This document shows, piece after piece, positions 1 to 10,298 of a DNA stretch of 64,000 nucleotides. Origin of the DNA: Amylostereum areolatum (taxonomy: Eukaryota; Basidiomycota; Agaricomycetes; Russulales; Stereaceae); the NCBI GenBank assembly GCA_012932865.1, contig SAXG01000066.1:1-64000 (forward strand), read 5' to 3'. Made by a program: the position numbers and the translations under genes. Within the stretch, counting starts at the first letter, position 1; each line of letters begins with the position of its first letter. The notes beneath the pieces were generated by a model. It had not been told where the DNA came from and did no database searches. It worked only from the letters and a program-made list of their open reading frames with translations.

Positions 1-1955
1 GCATACCTATCAATCACTGTGCATCCCGCAGAACAGAATTACGAGAATATACGACAAAGGAACTATTTGAGTAGTTTAAAGCTTACGAACACTGGCGAAC
101 ACTATCTAGAAGGAGCGAAACCACAAAGTCGAAATCTGGACAGATCACAAAAAATCTAGAATATTTCACAACATCTCAGAAAACTCAATCAAAGGCAGCA
201 GATGGACTTATAATCTGTCCCGTTTCGACTACACCTTGGTGCACAAACCAGGAGTACAAACAAGGCGACGGACTTTCTAGAAGACCAGATCATAAGGAAG
301 ACATTCCAGACAACGACGACGTATCCTCCCTTCCCCTTCGGTCTTCAGAGCTAAGAGCCACCGGAAGAGGAACAATCGAAGCAGTCGGAGACACAAGACT
401 TCATCAGAGACTAAGAAACTTCTCACACCTAGATGATGAGGTTTGGACAGCGTTAGAGACAATCAAAAGATCGGGACCACGCACCCTCGCAAAAGGAATC
501 GAAGATTGGAACTTCGAGAACGATTCTTATCATCAGAAAAGGAAAGATCTAGTGCCACAGAATCTCGAACTTAGACGCAGGATCCTAAAATCGCATCATA
601 TCTGGAAACAATTGGACATCCAGGCGAAATGAAAACTCTAGAGTTGGTACAAAGAAATTTTGGTGGCCAAAGATGAGTTTCCTTCGTAAAGGTATGTTAC
701 AGGGATGTCCCATATGCCAGTCAACAAAAATGTCACACATCCAGCAAAAACATCCATTAGCAACCTACGGAGAATACCAGAACGACCATGGGAAACAATC
801 ACATCAGATTTCATTACAGATCTTCCGATCTCCAACGGATTCGATTCGATCAACGTGGTCGTCGACAGGTTCACCAAAACCGCAGTATTCACGCCGTCCA
901 AAAAGATCAACGCAGAAGAAAGAAACAGCTGATCTTCTGATCGACAATGTTTACAGACGATTTGGACTATGGAAAAGAATGATATCGGACAGAGGCCCTC
1001 AATTCGCATCCAAGTATCCAGTCCATCTGCGAAAGCCTCGGAGTTATCTCGTCGCTCAGTACAGCGTATCATCCCCAACGGATGGCGAAACAGAAAGAGT
1101 GAATCAAGAGTTTAGAACAATATCTTCGAGCATCTGCAACGGGATCAACACGAATTGGCAAAACTTCTACCAAAAGCAGAATTCGCACACATATAAGAAC
1201 AACATTCAGCCACGAAAGCTTCCCCATTTGAACTCCTACACGGTTGTATCAACGGTTTTTTAACCCGGCAATACCAACCGATCCGCGAATACCGACAGCC
1301 GAAGAAAGAATAAAGAACTTTAAGGACATGGGACAACGCAGAAGCAAGTCTGGAAATAGCTGCCAAATTAATGAATGCAGCATGATCAAACGTCACACTG
1401 TGAGATCCAACTCAAACAGGGTGACCAAGTATGGTTAGACGGGAAAAATTAACACGTTATACCGAAAACTAAACTAGCACCAAAGCGATTGGTGGCATTC
1501 AAATTGAAAAAGTATAGGGAACCGTAACCTATCGCTTAGAACTACCAGCGAAGTGTGAAAATACATCCGGTATTTCACGCGGCACTATTAATTCCGTTCA
1601 AAGAACAGAACAATATGGAGAAGCTTACGAAAAACCGCCCCCGGAACAGTAAACGACGAAGAACTCTATGCAACTAGAAACAATATACCTCGAAACTAGA
1701 CAAACGATATCCGAACCATTACATTATTTCGTAAAATGGAAGGCTACCCAGATTCCGTAACACATGGGAACCAGCATCTAATCTCGAAGGATCAAAAGAT
1801 TGCGATTGCAGAGTTCCACCGGAATAATCCCAAGGCCCGAAGTTGCCACCACAGCCAATCAAGATACCAACACAGAAGCCACTGATCGGACGAACACTGA
1901 AGCAACGCAGCAGAACGAAGACCAACGAAACGAAAAGAACGCAAGACGAAAGTAA
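1..1955 (+). pseudogene. Decayed Ty3/gypsy pol (RNase H, integrase, chromodomain) of element C
   Basis: The 3' half of a retrotransposon polyprotein, broken by many stops and frameshifts. In shifting frames I read RNase H remains (about 1-290, including a recognisable HKPG segment), the integrase zinc-binding region (about 590-720), an integrase core piece reading SDFITDLPISNGFDSINVVV (about 805-864), the HPVFHAALL segment (about 1570-1600) and a chromodomain relic with KWKGYPDS-like residues (about 1725-1790). Gag, protease and reverse transcriptase would lie left of the window. It is in line with the LTR at 5107-5646, so it is read as the body of element C. The decay is much heavier than in the neighbouring element A. 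Confidence 0.8.
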
Positions 1956-1963
1956 GACACTAA

Positions 1964-3090
1964 GTGAGACTCAACGGCATTCAGGCGATGCACTGCCAAC
2001 AAGGGGGGGATAAAACCCTACGGGTTCAACAAGACAGATCACCAATGTCACCACCCCGAACGCAACCAACATCTCCTCTACCAATCAGACCGTCTCACCC
2101 AACAATGTCGAACACATCGCCTCGTCTGCAACAGACACACCACACTCACAGGAACGCACCCTCTGTGGGGACTGCTTCATCGCTCGATCGGCAGCAATCT
2201 TCGCAATTAAGTCAGTACCTCCTCCGTCTAGGTCAGGACCAGACGGAAGAACAGGGGGTAAGCCGATTAGAAGCATACAGAAGAACCCTAACTGAAGCAC
2301 CCGGATTCCTCACAGGTGCTAATGCAATCCCGTGGCCCGGAGCGACGGAGGACCAACACCCGATTCCCATACTCGAGAATCAAATAGCCGCATGATAGCC
2401 GAGTAGCGATCGAGCAGGCCAGACAGAGGATCGACGACCCTCAGGAGGGAGTCGGCCGACGTCCAGGCATCCTGGAGGACCACAACAAGATACTCGACGA
2501 AGAACTCCACACAGCTGGACCTGAGGTACCTACGCTCTCGACCGAAATGGAGGAACGAGAGGTCAAGCTCTTCGACGATTCAGGAAGCTAGCGCAGCGGC
2601 TATACTCAACGTCGCAGAACTCCGAAAGTTCCTACTGAAGTCGGACTCGAGTCAAGGCTCAACTGGGAAAGACATACCTTCCGTGCGCTACGAAGGAGAA
2701 ATCCTCCGAAGACGAATGGAAACTACCGAGTTCCCCATATAGTCGTCACGCGAAGGCCCGACATCGACCTATCTTCCATGGACTCACATCTCCCGGGCTT
2801 ACTGTTCGACCCGATCCCATCGCATCCGCCCTCACCAGACCCCCGTTCTTCCTAACGCCCCTCCACGACCCGTCACCGCCCCCACGCCACCAGGATCCTT
2901 ACCCATCCCCGGATCACCAAATTAACCCCGTCCAGCTCCCGTCGCTAGAAACGGATTACCCGGAGAGCAGTTCAGACAGCCCCTGCCACAGAGCTATCGG
3001 GACAGTCCCTGGGTCCTTCCAGAGCCCGGACAACCGACCGGACGACCGGCCAGCAGTCCGCGACCGATACCTAGGACCCTCCTCGGTGCC
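1964..3090 (+). other. Degenerate extra region of element C after pol, first part
   Basis: This follows the pol relic and precedes the zinc-knuckle frame. Open stretches on the + strand include a proline- and glutamine-rich piece (1964-2395) and a charged, helix-prone piece (about 2391-2590) that ends at a TAG. No domain is recognised. Between 2790 and 3080 the sequence is C-rich with many CCC and CGACC motifs. Because it sits between pol and the 3' LTR, it occupies the place where an envelope-type gene would be in a retrovirus-like element. The function is unknown. Confidence 0.4.
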
Positions 3091-3093
3091 CGC

Positions 3094-4022
3094 GTGCCTA
3101 GACCGCCCAAACTCCATTCCCACTATCTGCTAGCGACGCTCCATGCCGTGGCACGGAAAACCCCGCCCCCTATCCCTCATTCCTACGTCCGCACCCGACC
3201 ACGCTCGAGATTCCGTCACCAGGATCCCCGAGTCACCGACAGCGACGTAAACATGATTCTGTCGACCCCGACGGAAGGACCGTTCAAGCGGATCAGAGAG
3301 TTCGACTCCCCGATGCAATGGGTGAGGAAGAACTTCAAGGAACTCAAGAAGATAGTCGATCGGATGATGGAAGACCGCGCTCGCCGGAGACAGGAACTCA
3401 ACCTAACAGACGAGTCGGACAGTTCAGCGGACGAATCGGACAGCTCGGCGGACAAATCGGAGAAGAACGACAGGACAAAGGAAGAAACGGTCGAGGATCC
3501 CTCGGACCAGGGAACAACGAGCCGACCACGTGGACGCAAGAGGAGTGGGACGCAATTCCCTCGAAGCCGCGGAAACGCTGCTGGAAATGCGGCAAGCGAG
3601 GCATCTCCGCCGAGATTGTCCCCATCGCAAGACGCTCCCCTCACTTCCTTCACCGATCTCGGTCCTGCTATCCCCTCCGACCACAGACTCCTCTTCCTCA
3701 CCCTCGCCCGAGCCATCCGGATATCAGTTACGGTCCAGGAACACTGATGTCCCACCCCCACCTCCGACGTACAGACGCTACCGCCCGCGCCCACAGGCAG
3801 CTTCTGGGATTCCTCACGCGACGCGAGAGCCTGACGCACGAAGCCGCCCAACACGCCACTGAGCAGTGGCTGTATTGGGAGGACGCAATGCTCCGCACTC
3901 AACGAGAACCCCCCTCACGCTTCAATCACTCATGGCGCGTCGACGATCTCTTCTGGAAGGAAGCAGATTGGGACTTGCAAGAAGCGGAGGAGTCGAAGGA
4001 TCACTGGCCGGAGCCCTGGTAA
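3094..4022 (+). pseudogene. Gag/nucleocapsid-like frame with CCHC zinc knuckle, in the post-pol region of C
   Basis: The frame from 3094 encodes a basic proline-rich start, a helical segment around 3300-3400 and an acidic serine-rich repeat (DESDSSADESDSSAD, 3409-3455). The overlapping frame from 3318 carries CWKCGKRG at about 3570-3594. A one-base shift within this motif continues as HLRRDCPHRK in the frame starting at 3530. Together they form a CX2CX4HX4C zinc knuckle typical of Gag nucleocapsid. The 3318 frame then runs to 4022 with a tryptophan-rich end (SWRVDDLFWKEADWD). A Gag-like protein downstream of pol is unusual. It may be an extra ORF or a piece of another element. It is frameshifted at the zinc knuckle. 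Confidence 0.5.
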
Positions 4023-4384
4023 GCGCGCGGACAGACTTTACCCATCACACGCACTCGGACTTTCTCCTTTCTCTCATCGTCATCATCATCACGCCTTTAC
4101 CTTTATCGCTTACGACACTTCTCGGACTGATCACGGACTGCGCCCTCATTCGTACGCATATTCTCCTCGGACTTCTCTACCGTACCGGTTTCTATCGCTA
4201 TGAGGAAGGCGAAACGCTTGGTATTCTCCCTACGACGCGCTGGACGCGTTGCTTACTTACGACTGATTTTATTATGTACGAACCCCTGCTTACGATTGAA
4301 GGCAATGATTACATCATTGCCTCTCCACATCGTAAGGATAAAAGGAAAGCCACAGCGACAACGACATCCTCAGACATCGTCTAA
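3866..4384 (+). other. Hydrophobic reading frame in the post-pol region of C
   Basis: An open frame whose middle (about 4050-4150) encodes a strongly hydrophobic stretch, FLLSLIVIIITPLPLSL followed by TTLLGLIT, enough for one or two membrane helices. The tail is lysine-rich. It overlaps the zinc-knuckle frame at its left end. No family is recognised and coding status is uncertain. It is listed because hydrophobic segments also occur next to the 3' LTR of the same element. Confidence 0.3.
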
Positions 4385-4417
4385 CAAAACCTACTCGCAC
4401 CACCCAAACCTACCAAA

Positions 4418-4801
4418 ATGTCTTCTACTCTTACCTCGTCCTCGCGTAACCTCTCCACCGTCGACACCACTCCTCCTGCCACTCCTCCTCCCTCGCCCGT
4501 CCCTTCGCGCACTCCCACGCCCGACCCACGAGACGAAGAACTCCTTCGTCATCTCAAGCGAGTCACGGAACTCCTAAGCCGTCCGGACGTCGCTCGCGCC
4601 ATGAAGAGGCCGAGAAGCCTAGACGAAGAAGCCATGCAGGAGTCGAAGGGAAGATGCGGCATCAAGGGACTCTTCCGAAAACGTGGGCCTCGGTTCAAGA
4701 GCCCGGATCACGCGACGACGGCGAGGATAGGGCATCGGTTAGGGTCTCCCACGATGGATGGGGAGGACGTAAAGATAGTAGAGGCGTTGCTGAAGCGGTA
4801 G
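4418..4801 (+). CDS. Small basic protein with Ser/Thr/Pro-rich N-terminus, element C accessory ORF
   Basis: A 127-codon frame starting with ATG in a favourable context (AAAATGTCT). The N-terminal third is Ser/Thr/Pro-rich with TPPATPPPSP-like runs. It is followed by a charged helical segment (DEELLRHLKRVTELLSRPD) and a basic region (LFRKRGPRFK). It ends 305 bases before the LTR. No known family is recognised. Its place between pol and the 3' LTR suggests an element-encoded accessory protein; a chance frame remains possible. Confidence 0.35.
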   Translation: MSSTLTSSSRNLSTVDTTPPATPPPSPVPSRTPTPDPRDEELLRHLKRVTELLSRPDVARAMKRPRSLDEEAMQESKGRCGIKGLFRKRGPRFKSPDHATTARIGHRLGSPTMDGEDVKIVEALLKR

Positions 4802-4856
4802 AATAGAATTCTATCGCTCGATTCCGGATAAGGATAAAAGGAGTGAACATCAAAAC

Positions 4857-5106
4857 ATGAGGACTCAGAAGCGTGATGCGGCCCCACTCAGTCGCCTGAT
4901 CTCGCGATTTTCAATACGCCCACTCCACGCTGGCTCATCGCCGTCATCAGTATCATCGTAGGACTTACGATCCTCACCTTCCTCGCATCAACAATATTCC
5001 TCCTCCACTGGCGAAGAACGAACGATCGACAGCATGTTCAAGAGATCCCTCTAGAACCGCTTCGATTCAGGAATCTACGAGACGTAGATTCTAGAGAGGG
5101 GGATAG
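4857..5106 (+). pseudogene. Single-pass membrane protein relic just upstream of the 3' LTR of C
   Basis: From 4910 one frame encodes a clear membrane helix (RWLIAVISIIVGLTILTF, continuing through FLL) followed by the basic stop-transfer residues HWRR, then a polar tail that runs into the LTR. The nearest ATG (4857) is in another frame, and a TGA at 4874 closes the membrane frame upstream, so one frameshift separates the start from the helix. The last bases (about 5092-5101) form a purine-rich tract that probably primed plus-strand synthesis. A membrane protein here is what an envelope-like gene would show. There is no sequence match to support that name. Confidence 0.4.
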
Positions 5107-5646
5107 TGTTACAACTTGTCCAAGGTACTTCATTTTCCATTGCCTCATTAGGAAGGACGTCGCTAAACGACGGATTACGACTGTGCCCCAGTTCGTAACC
5201 GTCTCAACGACGCGACGACGACAGTGCCACAGATCGTCACCGTCCCGACGACAGTGCCACAGATCGTCACCGTCTCAACGGCACAGCCGCGACGGTGCCA
5301 CAGTCCCATCCCCGTAGATACTTGATACGACCGTCGCTCAATGTACATATATTTACTCGACCTCCTTTCTTATAAAAGGAGGCTCATCGAACGAGCCATT
5401 CCTCAGCTCGTTCTCTTTGTAAATACAGGACTGTTCTAACTAAAGAACCTCCTCTTAAGTATACTAAAGAGAGCTCAAAGTAACTAAGTCGAAAGCTCGC
5501 CTAAGTCTTCCGTGAAGACTTACTGCTTCGCTTATCGACCTCTAACTTCGTATAGCCGAGACGTCCGGATCACCTGATCCCACCTCTCATCCTCACAAGT
5601 ACTGTAGCCTGAGCCGCTTGTCACGTGATAAGGACCGTCCTTAACA
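5107..5646 (+). mobile_element. 3' LTR of element C (B/C family)
   Basis: 540 bp bounded by TGTTA and TAACA. It matches the reverse complement of 14012-14561 along its length at roughly 90 percent by eye. A TATAAAAGGAGG promoter box lies at about 5371, and copies of an internal repeat (GTGCCACAGATCGTCACCGT) lie around 5225-5280. The purine tract upstream marks it as a 3' LTR in + orientation. Its partner 5' LTR is outside the window. Confidence 0.85.
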
Positions 5647-5683
5647 TCAGCCGAAGGTGGAGGAGAAGAAGGAGGGTTTTTGA
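5647..5683 (+). pseudogene. Last codons of the gag of element A
   Basis: Thirty-seven bases between the C-family LTR and the pol frame of element A. In the frame ending at the TGA of 5681-5683 they encode a lysine- and glutamate-rich tail ending in Gly-Phe-stop. The other elements end their gag the same way with Phe-stop (B' QGF, D QDF, E SDF). The rest of A's gag, its leader and 5' LTR are missing from this side. The abrupt border at 5646/5647 marks either an insertion of C into A or a recombination joint. Confidence 0.6.
5674..5683 (+). promoter_or_regulatory. Candidate -1 frameshift site of element A (GGGTTTTTGA)
   Basis: Gag reads GAG GGT TTT TGA. Slipping back one base on the T run gives TTT TTG, which enters the pol frame with no stop in between. 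The same arrangement is found in B', D1, D2 and E. A pol ATG lies 11 bases after the stop (5695), so reinitiation is an alternative. Confidence 0.6.
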
Positions 5684-8600
5684 GGGGGCTGACGATGTAC
5701 ACGGCATCTGAAGCCCAAGTTTCTGTTTCTCGCTCGTCTGGTTTTGTGGCGCCTCGATGGCCTGGTTCTCGTTTACATATGCGCATTGTTGATTCGGACT
5801 GTACTACTACGGGGGATATCCCCATTATGACTTCTCTTACGGACTCTATCGGTACGGGCACGCGTCCCGTTGTTATTTTAGATACTCAGGCTTTGATTTG
5901 TGAGCCTTCGGCTTTGGATATGGCTTCGGTTTCGGCTTCAGTTTTGAATACGGCTTTGGATACGGACTCGGTTTTGGATATGGACCCTGTGAAGTCAGGG
6001 ACAACGCTGTGCGATGGAAGGGGCACGGTGCCCAAATCATGTTATATGGCACCTGGAACGGCTCAATGGACGCTTCGTCGCTTAAGGGAAGACAAACCCG
6101 AAAGTGCGATTGCAATCCTTCGCATCTGGACACACCACCGACGCCGTGACGAGGCTACTTATGAAGCCATCAAGGAAATAACTGGCATGGGAGACGAGTT
6201 AGCATGTCAAGCTCTACTAGAGCTCGCCACTCCTATGCAGTTCATACGCTCTGCCAGCGCCAAGGAACAAACGGTCATTCCCACACAACTGGTGGTAGAT
6301 TCCAAGCGCATTGTCAAAGCTCTTGCACTCCTGGACAGTGGTTGCACTGGCTCGTGTATCAACACGAAGTTTGTGCAGGAAAATCACATCCCCACGCGAC
6401 GGACTGCTCGCCCAATCCCAGTACGAAATGCAGACGGCACTCTCAACACAGGAGGTCCCATCACGGAATATGTCACACTTCGCCTAAATATTCAAGACCA
6501 TGAAGAAAACATTGACCTGGCGGTCTCCAATCTAGGAGATACGGACCTTTTCATTGGACATGAGTGGCTAAAGAAGCACAACCCTCACATCGACTGGAAA
6601 TCCGGGTCAATTGAATTCGACCGATGCCCTATCAGCTGCTCTCGTCCCCCTCCCCTCCTCAATATCGATGATGATGAAGAGGAGGAGGAAGAGCCAGTCC
6701 ACATGGAAAAGGATGAGCAGCTGTTTGCTTTCGACTGGGATGGCTACAAAGCGACATACCACATCCGGACCCATGCATCGGACATTGCAATTGAAGAGCA
6801 CGCTAAGAAAAAGGAACAGACCTTCTCTGAGCAAGTCCCAACGGTGTACCACGAATTCAAGGACATCTTTGACAAAGACGACTTCGACAAGCTCCCTGAG
6901 CGACGCCCATGGGACCACGCCATTGAGCTCACTCCTAACTTCAAACCGGTCGATTGCAAAGTTTACCCCCTCACATTGGACGAGCAGAAGCAACTGGACG
7001 CCTTTTTGGAAGAGAACCTGAGATCTGGCCGGATCCAACCGTCCAAATCACCCATGGCCTCCCCATTCTTCTTCATCAAGAAAAAAGACGGCTCGCTACG
7101 TCCTGTGCAGGATTATCGAAAGCTCAATGAGATGACAATAAAGAACCGTTACCCGCTCCCGCTCATCCAAGAGTTGGTTGACAAACTTAAAGGAGCACGG
7201 CACTTTACCAAGCTCGATGTCCGATGGGGGTACAACAATGTTCGGATTAAAGAAGGGGACAAGTGGAAAGCTGCATTCCGCACGAACAAAGGTCTCTACG
7301 AGCCTACGGTCATGTTCTTTGGACTCACCAACTCCCCGTCTACGTTCCAAGCCATGATGAATGACCTGTTCAAAGACTTGATCCACCAAGGAGTCGTGGT
7401 CGTCTATTTGGACGACATCCTCATCTTCACACATACGCTAGAAGAACATCGTCGAATAGTCAAGGAGGTCCTTCGGATCCTGCGAGAAAACAAACTCTAT
7501 CTGAAGCCAGAAAAGTGCGAGTTTGAGAAGGCAGAAATCGAATACCTGGGCATGATTGTCGGCGGAGGAAGGGTTCGCATGGATCCAGCAAAGGTCGCGG
7601 CAATCACCAATTGGCCAGCCCCCAAAACGAAGAAACAACTTCAATCATTTTTGGGCTTTTGCAACTTCTACCATCGCTTTATCAAGGACTTCAGCGGCAT
7701 TGCTCACCCAATGACTAAACTCACCGGGAAGACGGAATGGGTCTGGGACACCCCACAGCAGGAGGCTTTTGAGGAACTCAAGCGACGTATAACATCGCAG
7801 CCAGTTCTAGCAATCCCTACAGACGATGGGCAGTTCCGTGTCGAGGCGGACTCCTCTGACTATGCCACGGGCGCGGTACTTTCGCAACAACAGGACAATG
7901 GCAAATGGCACCCGGTCGCCTTCCTCTCAAAGTCCCTCAGCGAAGCTGAGAGGAACTATGAGATTTATGACAAGGAATTACTGGCTATCATGACGGCGCT
8001 AGAGGAATGGAGACAATACCTCATGGGGGCACGACAGGAGTTTGAAATCTGGTCGGATCATCGCAATCTCACGTACTTCCGCAAGGCGCAGAAGCTAAAT
8101 CGGAGACAAGCACGATGGTTAACGGAGCTACAAGAGTATCATTGTACGCTACTCCACAAACCTGGCAAAACAATGGGTAAACCCGATGCTATTTCCCGAC
8201 TAGCGGGCCTTGAGAAGGGGGAGAAAGACAATGAAAACATTGTCCTCCTGAAACCAGAACTCTTTCGCGCCCTCAACCATGCAGGAATTATAACCAATGG
8301 ACCTGACAATACCTTCATTGAGCGGATTCAGGAGGCTACCTTACTCCGAGACCATGCAGTAGAACGCGCCTTAGCACTCAAAGTGAAGGGATGGCTGGAA
8401 CACGCAGATGGAACGATCACCTGGCAACACAGACTCTATGTCCCAAGAGACAAAGGACTCCGTGCAGACATCATCCAAGCTCATCATGACGGCCCGCTTG
8501 TCGGTCATCCAGGACGATATAAGACCCATGAGCTCATCACGCGCAACTACTGGTGGCCTGCCATTAGAGACGATGTCCGGAAATATGTTGAAGGATGTGA

Positions 8601-9855
8601 GATCTGCCAACGTACCAAGATTAGACATGATCGCATTGCCGCTCCACTCCACCCACATGACCCGCCACAAGCGCCTTGGGAGCATGTATCCATCGACTTT
8701 GTCATGCCGCTCCCAGTCTCGGATGGAAAAGACGCCATCTGCAATGTGAACTGCATGGGTACCAAGCAGGTTGTATTCTGGGCCACGACCAAAGACCTAA
8801 CGGAGGACGAACTCGCCTTCGAGTACCTACACGAGGTGGTCCCCCATCATGGAATTCCTAGAAAGATCGTCAGCGACCGTGGCAGCGTGTTTGTCTCCAA
8901 ATTCACCACGGCATTGTTCCAACTGTTAGGCATTGAAGGGAACCCGTCCACGGCGTATCACCCTCAGACGGACGGACAGACCGAACACTCCAACATGACC
9001 ATGGAAAACTACCTTCGCATCTTCGTCAATCAACGACAGGACAATTGGACACGTTACCTCCCACTTGCCATGACTGCGCTCAACAACATGGTCCATAGTT
9101 CGATTGGGATGTCTCCCAACTTTGCCAACTATGGTCAGGAACTCTACCTGGGGACAAACCCTCGACGTGAGACAGACAACCCATCGGCGAACGAGTTTGC
9201 ACAACGCGTGCGAGACATCTATGAGGAAGCCCGCTCTGCGCTAAAGGCAGCACAGGACGATCAAAAGCACTTTTACGATCGCAAGAAGGACGAACCAATA
9301 GATTACAAAATTGGTGACTTTGTCTGGCTGGAAGCCAAGACCAGAGATGGCCAAACCATAATCAAAACGGCACGTCCTATGCAAAAGCTAGACGACAAGC
9401 GCTTTGGTCCTTTCGAAATCCTGGAGAAAGTCGGAGCATCGGCTTACAAGCTTCGCCTCCCTACATCCTGGTCACGAAAACATCCGGTCTTCAACGAGTC
9501 CCTCCTATCTCCACACAACGGTCCCGCTTTTGACAATCAGAAAGCACCTACACCTCCACTGCCAGAGTTAGTCCAAGGAGAGGAAGTCTATGAGGTCGAA
9601 AAAATTATAGACTCCAAGAAGGTTGGTCGCGGCTTCAAGTACCTCGTCAAATGGAAAGGCTACCCAGACAATGACAATACTTGGGAGCCTCTCACCAATC
9701 TCCAGAATGCAAAGAAACGCATTGACGACTTCCACCGTGAACATCCGGGTGCCCCGAAACCTGCACGCCTTAATCGTTGGAAACTCCTGTCGGAGGAAGA
9801 AACTGGATCTGATTACGACGAGGACGTCGAATCTAAGGAAGGGGTGATGTCATGA
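5680..9855 (+). CDS. pol: Pol polyprotein of element A (protease, RT, RNase H, integrase, chromodomain)
   Basis: A 1391-codon frame without stops. The first ATG is at 5695; the frame continues upstream through the slip site. Domains in order: retropepsin with LLDSG (Asp near residue 219), reverse transcriptase with YLDD (near 576-579), RNase H (EADSSDYATGAVL), integrase HHCC zinc region, integrase core with DFVMPLP, SDRG and QTDGQTE (all three acidic catalytic residues present), and a chromodomain (YLVKWKGYPDNDNTWEP) near the end. It is closely related to pol of element E. The final codons VMS-stop lie across the LTR border, so the stop is inside the LTR. The protein looks capable of activity, but the element lacks gag and a 5' LTR here. 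Confidence 0.95.
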   Translation: MRGLTMYTASEAQVSVSRSSGFVAPRWPGSRLHMRIVDSDCTTTGDIPIMTSLTDSIGTGTRPVVILDTQALICEPSALDMASVSASVLNTALDTDSVLDMDPVKSGTTLCDGRGTVPKSCYMAPGTAQWTLRRLREDKPESAIAILRIWTHHRRRDEATYEAIKEITGMGDELACQALLELATPMQFIRSASAKEQTVIPTQLVVDSKRIVKALALLDSGCTGSCINTKFVQENHIPTRRTARPIPVRNADGTLNTGGPITEYVTLRLNIQDHEENIDLAVSNLGDTDLFIGHEWLKKHNPHIDWKSGSIEFDRCPISCSRPPPLLNIDDDEEEEEEPVHMEKDEQLFAFDWDGYKATYHIRTHASDIAIEEHAKKKEQTFSEQVPTVYHEFKDIFDKDDFDKLPERRPWDHAIELTPNFKPVDCKVYPLTLDEQKQLDAFLEENLRSGRIQPSKSPMASPFFFIKKKDGSLRPVQDYRKLNEMTIKNRYPLPLIQELVDKLKGARHFTKLDVRWGYNNVRIKEGDKWKAAFRTNKGLYEPTVMFFGLTNSPSTFQAMMNDLFKDLIHQGVVVVYLDDILIFTHTLEEHRRIVKEVLRILRENKLYLKPEKCEFEKAEIEYLGMIVGGGRVRMDPAKVAAITNWPAPKTKKQLQSFLGFCNFYHRFIKDFSGIAHPMTKLTGKTEWVWDTPQQEAFEELKRRITSQPVLAIPTDDGQFRVEADSSDYATGAVLSQQQDNGKWHPVAFLSKSLSEAERNYEIYDKELLAIMTALEEWRQYLMGARQEFEIWSDHRNLTYFRKAQKLNRRQARWLTELQEYHCTLLHKPGKTMGKPDAISRLAGLEKGEKDNENIVLLKPELFRALNHAGIITNGPDNTFIERIQEATLLRDHAVERALALKVKGWLEHADGTITWQHRLYVPRDKGLRADIIQAHHDGPLVGHPGRYKTHELITRNYWWPAIRDDVRKYVEGCEICQRTKIRHDRIAAPLHPHDPPQAPWEHVSIDFVMPLPVSDGKDAICNVNCMGTKQVVFWATTKDLTEDELAFEYLHEVVPHHGIPRKIVSDRGSVFVSKFTTALFQLLGIEGNPSTAYHPQTDGQTEHSNMTMENYLRIFVNQRQDNWTRYLPLAMTALNNMVHSSIGMSPNFANYGQELYLGTNPRRETDNPSANEFAQRVRDIYEEARSALKAAQDDQKHFYDRKKDEPIDYKIGDFVWLEAKTRDGQTIIKTARPMQKLDDKRFGPFEILEKVGASAYKLRLPTSWSRKHPVFNESLLSPHNGPAFDNQKAPTPPLPELVQGEEVYEVEKIIDSKKVGRGFKYLVKWKGYPDNDNTWEPLTNLQNAKKRIDDFHREHPGAPKPARLNRWKLLSEEETGSDYDEDVESKEGVMS

Positions 9856-10298
9856 ACGGTCTATAATTTTCTTTACATCGGTTACACGCTTTAGGACTTA
9901 TTGACTTATCACCGGTCCAGCTCCACCTTGGCCCGGACCTGGCTCATCTATATCCCGCCCGGACCCACGTGACTCATCTCGGTCCGGGTCTGACTCCTTT
10001 CTCTTGACTCATGCTGTACGATACTGACTCATGCTGTGCTCTTTTACATACGACTGCTTACTTATACTTGGTCTGCTTACTGATCGCCGTGTATTGGTTG
10101 CTTACCTAAGTCTCTCTCCTTTTGTGTATATAAGGCTCGCTCTCGCTGTACATATTCCTTATCTCGAGCTAGTCAATTCTACCGACTTTGCTTGCTTTCC
10201 CTCGTCTATCGCCGTGTCTGATCGGCTTCCCTCTGTCATCCTCATCTTCTAGTCAGCTGTGTCGTAACTTGGTGCCGTCGCACTAGTCGTTGCTGACA
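9848..10298 (+). mobile_element. 3' LTR of element A
   Basis: 451 bp from TGTCATGAAC to TTGCTGACA, with TGTCA/TGACA ends. It is very similar to 48660-49117. A TATATAAGG box lies at 10127-10135. The right border falls inside the reverse transcriptase frame of B', cutting it after its VMFF motif, so A inserted into B'. The matching 5' LTR and target duplication are not visible. Confidence 0.9.
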
